Shown: piece by piece, positions 33,115-42,382 of the stretch
Layout: each line of letters begins with the position of its first letter
How positions within the stretch are numbered: position 1 is the stretch's first letter
Assembly: GCA_019054805.1 (NCBI GenBank)
Contig: JAHQIY010000007.1
Location: forward strand, 6,081,501 to 6,145,500
Direction: 5' to 3'
Length of the DNA stretch: 64,000 nucleotides
From: Brachionus manjavacas
Lineage: Eukaryota > Rotifera > Eurotatoria > Ploima > Brachionidae
The notes under the pieces: generated by a model
The model's input: only the letters and a program-made list of their open reading frames with translations
The model's database searches: none
Told to the model about the DNA's origin: nothing
Program-made: the position numbers and the translations under genes

Positions 33115-33955
33115 TTGAAGCAGGAAAAGATACTGGGTTGGGTGGAGGCCTTTCTAAGAGAAAGGAAATAATGCGTTGAGCATTTTTTGTGTGTGGCTTA
33201 TATAAACGACTTACCGGAATGTCTGAATAATGTGTGTAAGATGTATGCAGACGGCAATAAGAAAATAGTGGTTAACAAGTGTGGAGTTGAAAATAAACTA
33301 CAAGAGAATATATATTATATAGTCGAATGGTGTAGAACTTGGTCGATAAGACTTAATGGGTTAAAGTGTAAAGTGATGTATTAAGAAAGACCTTTTGATA
33401 TTTCGATAAAAATATGTGCGAAAATTTGTATCCTACCTTTGTAAGAACACACTTAGAGTTCGCGTCATCAGTATGGAAAAATCTATCAAAAAAGAAACAA
33501 AATAATAGAAGGGGTTCAGAAGAGAGCAACAGGTATGCTGTTGGAATTAAGGAGCATGGAATATGAAGAAAGGTTGAAGAAGTTAGGATATACCGACTTG
33601 GGTATAAGGGGAAAGAGAGTTGACATTATACAGCTATATAAAATAACACATAAGTTAGAAGAGGTAAATCCATATCAGATCACTGTAGATGACTGTAAGG
33701 GGTCAAACATTAAAGGGAAATTCCTTCCTAAAAGAAAAGCAGCTACTTGAAATCGATTACCTCCCAGTATAGTTGATGGGAGTAATGTGAACAGCTTTAA
33801 AAATTAACTTCATATTGAGTGTAACCATAGGCAAAACAGATAAGAGCTGATATGATGTAGCCTTATAACTTACATCCAGATAGGTTTGATGGTTGAAAAC
33901 CAAAACTGTCTGGATGTGTCACAGCTTTATTTACTACTACTAATACTACTAATTT
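33115..33955 (+). mobile_element. LINE-C fragment with mutated RT motif (copy A)
   Basis: Frames encode WVEAFLRERK, then YINDLPECLNNVCKMYADGN with the RT catalytic YADD changed to YADG, then ENIYYIVEWCRTWSIRLNGL. After an internal deletion follow QKRATGMLLELRSMEYEERL, RGKRVDIIQLYKITHKLEEV and a short NRLPPSIVDGSNVNSFKN-like end. This is the C-terminal half of a CR1/Jockey-type ORF2 unrelated to LINE-A. The 3' end has the palindromic CATCCAGATAGGTTTGATGG/AACTGTCTGGATG and a TACTACTAATACTACTAA tail. Stops and the missing catalytic Asp show it is dead. Confidence 0.85.
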
Positions 33956-34129
33956 ATCATTTAATTCTTATTTTATGAGCAAAATTATTTGAGAAATAAA
34001 TTTGGAAAAGAAAAAACTACTCATTTTTATTTGAAATATTTGAATAGATTTTTCATTCGAACATTATTTTTAACTTTTTCCCTGAAGGCTTTTAACTAGT
34101 TCTGTAAATTAGGTGCAATATCTCCGCAA

Positions 34130-34545
34130 AATGCACAAATTCAGTCAAAGAACAATACACTGTTTCCATTGAAATTTTGCCCTTTTATATTTTATTTAAA
34201 AAAAGAGGGTTCAACTTAATTTTTATATCAAAATAAAGGTTTTTTACTCATCTTTCGGCAAAATTATCTAATTTTTTGAGATTTCCAAAAAAAATGTCAA
34301 TTTTGGCAAGATGAAAATCTACATTTTTTCATAATAAACTTTACAATTTTACTTGCAAGCAGTCGTTGTTTCATTTTTTTCTTGGTGAAAAAGAATAATT
34401 CTCTATTAAGGATTTATTTTGCTTAGAATTGAATTAAATAACAATTTAAAAATAATAAAAAATATCTTTTGATAAAAGTTAGATAATTTTTAAATAAAAA
34501 TTCAGATTAAAGATGCAGAAAACTTAATGAACCTTATTAAATACT
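34130..34545. repeat. Dispersed repeat, inverted copy at 59.64-60.05 kb
   Basis: From GTCAAAGAACAATACACTGT to AAACTTAATGAACCTTATTA the sequence matches the reverse complement of 59640-60030 with few differences. It is also present in copy B at about 49100-49510. It is non-coding. Confidence 0.85.
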
Positions 34546-34870
34546 TAAAATCTTCAAGAATACAACGAAAATTTTAGCGTTTGAGAGTTATTTTTCTAAA
34601 GATTTAAGTTGTAATTTTTATTTCATTTAACAAAAAATAATTTTAGTTACAAAAAGTTTTTAAATAAGATTACATAAATATCTATTTAAAAAAGAGGATA
34701 ATTTTTGAGTCATCTTCTTCGTATTTTTCAATAATCAAATTTTTTCCAATTGAAAATAGAGCATTACATATTAAATTGGACATAGCATATTTTTTAAAAA
34801 TTGCACATAAATTAATTTATATATAAATTCATTTTAAAAATTTTAGACAAAGTTTAACTGAAGCTAAAAA

Positions 34871-35499
34871 ATGAATTTAAAAATCAATGATAAAGTTTCA
34901 TTTAAAAGATCAAATGGTATAAAATTAATATCATGCATTATAATTAAATATTGTTTAAAATTTTTTTTTAAGGATTAATTCAAATAGGATTTATTAAGAG
35001 TATAAATCAAGAAAAATTAGAGCTGGTATGGAATAGTAATCAGAGGACTTTTACAAAAAATCTTCGAATTGAGGACGTCAAGCTTGTTAAAAATAAATAT
35101 TTTTCCCTTAAAACATTCTTAATATCATTGATGGTTGTCATTTTTAGTTTGTTTGGAATTTTGATTGGGGAAGGTGTTTATGTTAACTATGTTGAACAAG
35201 AAATAGCATATAATAAGTGCTTGCCGTATAAAGATTTAAGTTTTTTTGTTTTTTTTTTCACAGACTTTTGTTCAAAGAGTCCTTCTTTTCTAAGAGCAAT
35301 CCTTGTTACTTTTTCTGATATAGCTTCTAGTATAGGGCATTGTGGTGGTCTCTACTTAAATTTTTTTTTTAAAGGATTATTTACAAATGTTGGAATTTTT
35401 GGATTTTTTCAAATTGTTATTTGTGTGATCACCTTTGTTATAATTTTTTTAACTTTAATTTTTTTTATATGTTTATATGCTAGAAAAAAATTAGTGTAA
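34871..35499 (+). CDS. Two-exon membrane protein with kinesin-13 N-domain-like head (copy A)
   Basis: Exon 1 (34871-34916) and exon 2 (34973-35499) join across a 56-nt intron (G|GTATAAA ... TTTTAAG|GA) into 190 residues. Residues 1-57 (INDKVSFKRSNGLI, IKSINQEKLELVWNSNQ, LRIEDVKLVKN) resemble the Tudor-like N-terminal domain of kinesin-13 (MCAK has RSNGLI in the same place), but no motor follows. A membrane helix follows (about 68-88, FLISLMVVIFSLFGILIGEG), then a Cys-containing loop (NKC, FTDFCSKSPSF), an amphipathic AILVTFSDIASSIGHCGG segment and a last helix (about 160-185). The loop-to-end layout recalls CLCC1-type ER chloride channels. Both similarities are from memory. Neighbours give no clue to its job. 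Confidence 0.6.
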
Positions 35500-35762
35500 T
35501 ATTATTGTTTTTTCTTTAAAAAATAAAATTTTTTTAAAATTTAAATAAGAAAAATATTATTTTATGGACCTTGTTAATGCAGAGAAGTCCGCTATGGGTC
35601 TTACTTTCGTCCTGGGTCTCGAGACCAGCAAAAAAGTTCCGCAATATCGTTCCTATTTGATCGTTCCGCAATATCGGGATGATTCGACTATTCTGGCCTT
35701 TTAAAGAGAGACCAGCACGAGTCCTTATCCTTATCGCTGGACTAATTTTGTGCTAATAGCTC

Positions 35763-36119
35763 TTAATACGAGCGCAACCAGCTGCCGACCGAATCATGAG
35801 ACCGTTTTGTAGATTGGCAAAGAGCGCGTGAGTGATTGGAAATTCCTAATGGAAAGATATCTGTGGGTAGAGCGAAGTAGGCGTCCACCTTTACTTTTTC
35901 CCTAGATATAGAGCTGTGAGCTGTGAGACCCTTGGCCTGAATCTGACAATCATCGAACTGGGCGAAAATTCTTTCGACCTGGTTGCAAAGAAGCTGGTGG
36001 TAGTAGGTGGAGGAGGCTGTTGGAGATCCCTCGCCTATTTGATCATTTTCCTTATCATTTTGCTCTTGAAGCTCGTCTTCCGAGCTTTCTGGATTGTCCA
36101 TGTACCTCCACGATTCCAT
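35763..36119 (-). CDS. Unknown acidic-headed protein (copy A)
   Basis: 118 codons start MESWRYMDNPESSEDELQEQ. An acidic/polar N-terminal 35 residues is followed by a mixed part with YYHQLLCNQVERIFAQFDDC and VKVDAYFALPTDIFPLGISN and a Ser/Arg-rich end. The frame is identical in copy B (50729-51085), so selection or recent duplication keeps it open. Codon composition is not that of the A/T-rich background. An overlapping plus-strand frame (35916-36146) looks like its shadow. No known domain is recognised; a transposon gag-like or accessory protein is possible. Confidence 0.45.
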   Translation of the reverse strand: MESWRYMDNPESSEDELQEQNDKENDQIGEGSPTASSTYYHQLLCNQVERIFAQFDDCQIQAKGLTAHSSISREKVKVDAYFALPTDIFPLGISNHSRALCQSTKRSHDSVGSWLRSY

Positions 36120-36130
36120 AAGGAATTATG

Positions 36131-36170
36131 GAACATTACTAATTAATTCCATAATTAATTAATAATGTTC
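36131..36170. repeat. Near-perfect 40-bp palindrome
   Basis: GAACATTACTAATTAATTCC followed by ATAATTAATTAATAATGTTC reads almost the same on the other strand, with a central mismatch. It lies just upstream of the 118-codon minus-strand ORF and could be an operator-like site, a hairpin or a fold-back target. Confidence 0.7.
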
Positions 36171-36520
36171 GTGTCTTTGTCCCAGAAGTATTTACTAATT
36201 ACCGGGCGACCGAACTTCCACTTATGAATTAATGAATAATTAGGGTGATTAGTGGTGGGTGAAAGGATATTGTTGACTAAATCGATCCCCGGTGTGAGCT
36301 TTGCTAGTTCCTTAAAACCGCATCCTGCTTTTTGAGCGAGTGCGAGACTTAGCTGTAGCTGTCTTGTTGCCTCCTGTTTTAGGAAGCCTTCCTGAGGAGC
36401 TAGCAGGCTTTGTGGCTACCACTACTACGTTGTCCCTCTGTGGGATGTAGCTTGCCTTATCTAATGAGAATATCATGATCTTCAAAAAATTTAGGGTCCT
36501 ATCCCAGCTTCCTTTAGAGA

Positions 36521-37562
36521 CTACTTAACTACCAAAACAAAAAACTTCAATTGAATTAGAATAAAGTCTTTTAAAGTTTATAATAGTTTTTAACCACAAT
36601 TATAAAAAACGATTAAAAAATTAAATATTAATTATTAAATTTTTCTAATCAATAAGTGGCTCAAGGATACGAGGTCAGCTTTTTTAATGACAATTGGTGC
36701 TATTTGTAGAGTACCACAAGTAAAATTGTGATTAATTTGCAGGAGCATTAGGACTTAAAACAGTCAGCATAAAAAAATGAATAAGTCTTAGATTTGCAGG
36801 TTAAATAAAATTATGAAAGTTTTTAAGTTTTTTAAAGTTATTAAATTCAAATGATTATTGATAATTCATTGCATATGTAAATGAGTAAAAAGAGATAATA
36901 TTTTTTTATTAAGAATTCGAATCCAAATCATGTCACAAAAATATAACATTAAAAAAAACCTATTTATTCTTCAGCTCAGATTTGGGCTCTTTTTGACATT
37001 TGATTTGATTTTTTGGGGTGTTGTGAATTTCAAAAACAAATAGAAAAAAATTCATCATGTTTTGATAAATCAAAATTAGAGTTAATAAATAATATTAGAA
37101 AAAATAAGGCCACAAACTGCAACAAAGTATGTTACACTTTATCGCCTTAAATAAAATTTTTTATTCTATTTTCTGTTTTTAAATTCACAATACCATTAAT
37201 GGTAAATAATTTATTTGTTTATTTGTAATTTTATATTTTTGTTAAATAAATGTGAATATTAAATATCTTATAAAAAATTCCAATAAAATGATGATTCGTT
37301 CGAATTTATCCATCTATTTTCCTGAATCAAAAACCAAGTTCAGATGCAAAAATTAAGATTTTATCATTCAAGTGAAATTTAAAATTAAACATTGTTTTTT
37401 GAAATAAAAGTGATATTCTAAAAAAATGATATTTTTCCTTTTCTCTAAATTTTTTATCGCTATTAATAATCTAATAAAATATACACTATGTTTAAAAAGT
37501 TAATTATTGTATTTAGCAAGTAAAAATTTATTTAAAAAAAATTTACATAAAATTAAATTGAT
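36521..37562. other. AT-rich stretch with a 178-bp segment missing from copy B
   Basis: About 36727-36904 (from TTGTGATTAATTTGCAGGAG to GAGTAAAAAGAGATA) is absent in copy B, where flanking sequence joins directly (ACCACAAGTAAATAATATT at 51680). A frame TRSAFLMTIGAICRVPQ precedes it but has no supported gene around it. Confidence 0.6.
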
Positions 37563-38104
37563 TTATTTTTTTTTTAATTCTTTTCTTCTTTTTCTGTAAA
37601 ACCATTGACTGATTTGTCTTCTTGTGATCTCGAGATTCTCTGCCAATTCAGATATTTGTTCTTTTTGTGGATATGCACACACATTTTCAAAAAATTCATT
37701 CAGTTTTATTTCTTCGTTTAATGATATGCGTTTAGACGAATTAAATTTTTTATTTCTTGAATTTGAAATCCATCTTGATATTTGACGGACCGACAAATTT
37801 GTTTTTTAGCTAATTGAATCTTTTCATTTCGAGAAAATCTTTTTTGGTATATGAGTGCATCGTAAAGAATCCTGCGATTTTTAAAATTTATTCGTTTTTT
37901 TGAATTTTTCTTAATAGGCTGATTATCATTTTTCTTGGACTGTTTTTTATTGATAAATGTATTGAAAACTTTCGATAAACTTCGAAAAGAGACTTTCGAA
38001 GAATTAAAAAACATTTTAAAAGCATTGGTAGAAAATCTCCAGCTTAAGTTAGCTGAAGCTCTAAGTGAAGTGAGTAAAATGTTTGAATAACGAATTAATG
38101 CCAT
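37563..38104 (-). CDS. Double-homeodomain protein gene, copy A (one frameshift)
   Basis: From MALIRYSNIL at 38104 the minus-strand frame passes a Lys-rich linker into homeodomain 1 (RINFKNRRILYDALIYQKRF, RNEKIQLAKK). A run of T at 37802-37807 is one base too short here, and the frame resumes as SVRQISRWISNSRNKK. Homeodomain 2 follows: SLNEEIKLNEFFENV, YPQKEQISELAENLEITRRQ, ISQWFYRKRRKELKKK, stop at 37563. Helix 3 of domain 1 keeps Trp48, Asn51 and Arg53 (W-I-S-N-S-R). Domain 2 has W-F-Y-R-K-R, replacing the almost invariant Asn51 by Arg. Copy B lacks this frameshift. Tandem homeodomains recall DUX-type architecture, but homology to DUX is not implied. Confidence 0.7.
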
Positions 38105-38227
38105 TTTAAAAATAATCTTAAACATCAAGATAAAAAGATTAAAATAAAATATTGGAATAATAATTATATCAAAAAAATCTAAAATTAAAATACTAACGAC
38201 AAGAAAAAAATTTTTAAGGTAAAAGAT

Positions 38228-38541
38228 ATAGAATTTGGAAGAAAAAACCATAATTTTTATCTTTTTTAAAGATATGTTTTCTGCCTTAAAATAAGATTTT
38301 TTAGTATAAAAATCTTTATTGAGGTCAATATCGATTTTTTATGTTAAAAAAATAGAATTTGGAAGAAAAAACTATAATTTTTATCTTTTTTAAAGATATG
38401 TTTTCTGCCTTAAAATAAGTTTTTTTAGTATAAAAATCTTTATTGAGGTCAATATCGATTTTTTATGTTAAAAAAATAGAATTTGGAAGAAAAAACTATA
38501 ATTTTTATCTTTTCTAAAGATATGTTTTCTGCCTTAAAATA
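38228..38541. repeat. 122-bp minisatellite, about 2.6 units (copy A)
   Basis: Units start ATAGAATTTGGAAGAAAAAA at about 38228, 38351 and 38473 and include AAAGATATGTTTTCTGCCTT and TTATTGAGGTCAATATCGAT. The third unit is cut at AAAATAAGTTT, the 15 kb duplication junction. Confidence 0.93.
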
Positions 38542-38565
38542 AGTTTATTTCATTTTTATTTTATT

Positions 38566-38640
38566 TTTTTAATTTTTAACTTATTCTGAAGGAGCTCTAG
38601 CTCGGTACAGAAAACAAATAAATAAATAAATAAATAAATT
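38566..38640 (+). mobile_element. LINE-A 3' tail at the left end of copy B
   Basis: Same sequence as 23600-23671, directly right of the duplication junction. Confidence 0.8.
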
Positions 38641-39065
38641 TACTCAAGCTACTTTTTGTCTATTTAAAGGGCTATTAAGTAATTTTAAAATTAATAAGCA
38701 ACTTACTGGATAAGAAATTAAAGTCTTTCTATTGAGAAAAATGAGAATTAATATTCGCCTTAATCAAGCGTCAAAATTAATTTTCAGTTAAAAATCAGTT
38801 AAAAAAAACCTATTAAATTTTGCTTATTATTAACTTAAAAATTATCTGAAAAATTAAAAAACTATCATTTAATAATTAAATAAATTATAATGGATTAAAA
38901 AAATTTTCATCGATTATTTCCGATTAAATATACTTATTTTCATCGGTGAATCTAGATGAAATGGTTCCTAACTCATTAATAATTCATCGATTGATCATCG
39001 TTTTCTTTGAGACTGGGTATTAATTATTTTTTTCAGACATTTTTTATTGCGTAGCATGATCGTTG

Positions 39066-39371
39066 TCGAGCTGATGGTGTAATAGTTCGATCAACCGCTT
39101 TAAAAAGTGCAGTTAGCATAAGGTAGATGGCTCGAACCCTCCTGGAGGTATTCCAAGTAGAAAGTTAAAAATGGAAAGTTTGTGGCTGAAAAGTATCATC
39201 TACACCAAAGGCTCTTCTGCAAGCGCGTAGAGCTAACTACCCGACCGCCTAAGTATATAAGCAAGTTACGAAGAAATCAAGAAATCAGAAAAAGGCTCAA
39301 GGGACTATCGACTTGAGTGGAAATCAAAAGTAATGACCCTGTGCTCCACAAGGAGTGAATAAGGAAAAAAA
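39066..39371 (+). mobile_element. tRNA-derived SINE, family 3 (copy B)
   Basis: Duplicate of 24100-24405 with the same A-box-like and B-box head. Confidence 0.65.
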
Positions 39372-41018
39372 AACACACGATCGTTAGATTTTTTGCATTC
39401 AATGGATTTGAAGACTTTTTAACTATAATTGCTAGAAAATTTATTAGACAATCGAATAGTATAAACATTTTTTGCAATAAAGCCTGATCTAACAATTTAA
39501 AAAAAAGTGCGGACTTAAACTTTAATTTGGGACTTTTAGACAAATCTGATTCAAATTTACATTTTTTGATTTTTTTTTACTTATTCAACTTTTCAATTTT
39601 TTTAACATCCTGATAACTAAACTTTTATCAGCGTTTTATTTTACCAAAGAAGCAAAAATTAACATATGACAACATTTCTGTTTTTTGTAAAAAAATTTTA
39701 TTACTTTTGATCTTTTAGTTCAAATATTTATGAGAATTTTAAAATATTTTAGAAGATTTTTTTTTAAAATTAAATTCTTTAATTATGATTCAACAAAATT
39801 AAAAAATATAAAACTGAAAAGATTTAATTTTATTATTAAATTTTAACTTAAGATTATTTTGTAAGATGAATTTGAAAAGAGAAAATTTTTAATACTGATG
39901 AGCACAAAATTTATTTATTTAACACTTGTCTCGCACACATAAAAAATAATTAAAATTAAAATTCTATAATTTAATAATTTAGACTATGTTTCGTTTATAA
40001 AGATTTTTATTTAAAAATAAACCATATTTTGACTATGTTTAAAACGTCGCCAGACGTAATTCAGACTGTCAATTAAGGGTTTGTTTTGAAATTAGTTTTT
40101 AAACAAAATCTTATTTAAAATAAAGGGATCCGGGGCGTAGCTATGGGTTAAAGAAATTTGTTCAGCAAATATAATTAGCGGAATTTCTTAATTATAAAAT
40201 TTTAAAAACTTGCCATGAAATTAGAAAAAAAATTTAATTTAATTGTAATTTTAAAAGTTGAGCATTAGAAAAATTAAAAATATTAAATAAGTTAGAAAAT
40301 AAAATAATTGAAAAGTTGAATAGTTGATAAATAAAATAAGTTATAATAAAAAAAATAATTTTAAAAATTAATAAAAAAAATTTAATTAGAATAAATCATA
40401 GAGACAAAAAATAAATGAATCCCAAAATATTGATATTCAATTAGATCATCAATATTTCCCTGTCTATCTAAGTTAATTACGGCTACACTAAAATTTGCAG
40501 AGTTTTGCCAGAATTTTCTCATTAATGCAACTAAGAATTTTGAACCATGTTGAACTCAGAGAACTTATTTCTGAGCTCTAAGTGTTAAAAGTCATCATTT
40601 CTCTGCATATTAGATTTATAAGAAGTGAAGGCATTCTGCACTATGAATTATCACAAGTTGCACTATAATATTTACATGCATTCGGTTTGAAATCGGCACC
40701 ATGGAATTCTAAGACCGCTTTTTTGACAGCATTAAATGCAAAGATATAAGAGAGGCAGGAAAGAACATAGTATTTTAGTAAACAATGACTTAGCAAAAAA
40801 TTACCATGCCATGATGATCTTCCGTTGAGTATCTAGTTGTTAATTGTTTTAATTACTAAATAAGTAGCCGCAACGAATTCATAAATGGGACGGAAAATAA
40901 AATAAAATTACCAAGAAGGGAGACATATTAGAGAGCATATATAGTCAGTGAGATATAAATAAAGTCTAAATTAATATATTATATTTATATGGTATTTTCA
41001 AAATATACAAAAAAAAAA

Positions 41019-41845
41019 TCACCCAAACCTCGAAATTCATGGGAATAAACTCGATAATCAGAAAGAAGTTAAATTTCTCGGCGTTAAGTTTGACTCAGGT
41101 TTAACCTTTTCTCCAATGGTGGAGGAAATAAAAGAACGTTGTAGTTCAAGGCTCAACTTAATAAAAATCCTTTCAAATAAAAAATGGGGTCTTAATTCTA
41201 GAACACTCGGTTACCTCTATAAATCTTTAATTGGGTCTATTCTAAACTATTCTTTCCCTTGCCTAAATTCTTTTTCTGAAACAAACATTAAAAGATTACA
41301 AGTAATTCAAAACTCAGCTGTTCGATCCATTCTTAAACTTAAATTTGATACTCCCTCTAACATTTTACATCACGAGGCTTTTAACAAATTAAGACTTCTA
41401 ACAGTCTCGAATCGACTTTTTGAGTTGAGTGAGGAGTATGTTAGGGCTGAACTGAGTCATTCTGCCCCATTGGTGATCAGACTTGTAAATGAATACCGAG
41501 AAGGTTTCGAGTCTCGTTTCATCGAATACCCTACTCCTTTGTGTAATTGCTATCTTGTAATTTCTTCTTTTGTTCTTTAATTGTCCAATTTTTAAAATCC
41601 TTAAACTACCTCATGTACCTTTATTCATTTTAAATTTCCTTTTCTATCGTTTTTTTATTTATTTATTTTAAAACTTAGTTTAACAAAACTTTTAATTTTA
41701 TTTTATTTGCCTTTTCTTTTTTTTTTTTATCTGAAGGAGCTTTAGCTCGGTACAGAAAACAAATAAAAAAAATAAAATAAAAAAAATAAAATAAAAAAAA
41801 TAAAATAAAAAAAATAAAAAAAATAAAAAAATAAAAAAAATTATT
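41019..41845 (+). mobile_element. LINE-A, 5'-truncated copy (copy B)
   Basis: The C-terminal RT ORF (41021-41580) is identical in protein to the copy A version. The tail signature and AAATAAAAT array are at 41733-41840. Confidence 0.88.
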
Positions 41846-42061
41846 TTAGTTCAAATTAGAAATTAATTTAATGCAACTGAAAAATTGTTGTAGTAAAAAA
41901 CAAAAATTATTTAAGTGCGGGATGATTTATATAGTAATGTTTTTAAACATAAAGTTCTGTTTTGAAATATTTTGTTAAAAAACCGAATAATTTAGTGCAC
42001 ATAAAATAATGTAGTCCTGTTTGGAAGTAATATAGTGCAGTTTGGTATTAAAATTAGTATT

Positions 42062-42113
42062 ATTTATTTATTTATTTGTTTTCTGTACCGAGCTAGAGCT
42101 CCTTCAGAATAAA
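42062..42113 (-). mobile_element. LINE-A 3' tail, minus orientation (copy B)
   Basis: Duplicate of 27100-27152. Confidence 0.75.
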
Positions 42114-42382
42114 AAAAAATGAAAATAAAGTGAATTTGCTAAAAAAAAATTTAACACTCTAAGGACGGATTTTTTTTTACCATTAAGAACAATCGGGTTT
42201 ATAAAAACCGACTTTCAAAAATCGGTTGTAATAAATAAATTATACCCAAAACCTATATTTTTTTTCAACTAAACTTAATATTAAACACAAATTACAACTT
42301 TCTATGATAATATCTTAATCAGGAAAAAAAATTCCAATGTTAAAATGAGAAATAAGTATAGCGCTATCAAAAAAAAATAAAA

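Larger units (their letters stand above)
35560..36520. other. GC-richer block of unknown origin (copy A)
   Basis: Base composition changes abruptly from A/T runs to nearly balanced sequence. It contains a direct repeat CGTTCCGCAATATCG (about 35634 and 35660), the minus-strand ORF at 35763-36119, an almost perfect 40-bp palindrome (36131-36170) and a second minus-strand frame at 36310-36480 (ASYIPQRDNVVVVATKPASS ... basic Arg/Lys/Ser tail). It may be a foreign insertion such as an uncharacterised transposon. Confidence 0.55.
23578..38543. repeat. ~15 kb tandem duplication, copy A
   Basis: Every recognisable block from the LINE-A tail at 23.6 kb to the minisatellite at 38.5 kb recurs in the same order about 14,961-14,970 bp further on, or about 14,790 bp further on after a copy-A-specific 178-bp segment at 36.73-36.9 kb. 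The start abuts unique DNA in T/A-rich sequence at 23578. The junction with copy B at 38544 joins a partial 122-bp minisatellite unit (AAAATAAGTTT) to the LINE-A tail flank (TTTATTTC), sharing only a few T/A bases. Differences are mostly A/T-run length changes plus the one larger indel. Confidence 0.92.

Noticed and set aside
35916..36146. Plus-strand hydrophobic ORF MSCETLGLNLTIIELGENSF
   Set aside because: It is the complement of the 118-codon minus-strand ORF; the run of Ile/Leu arises from Asp/Glu/Asn codons on the other strand.
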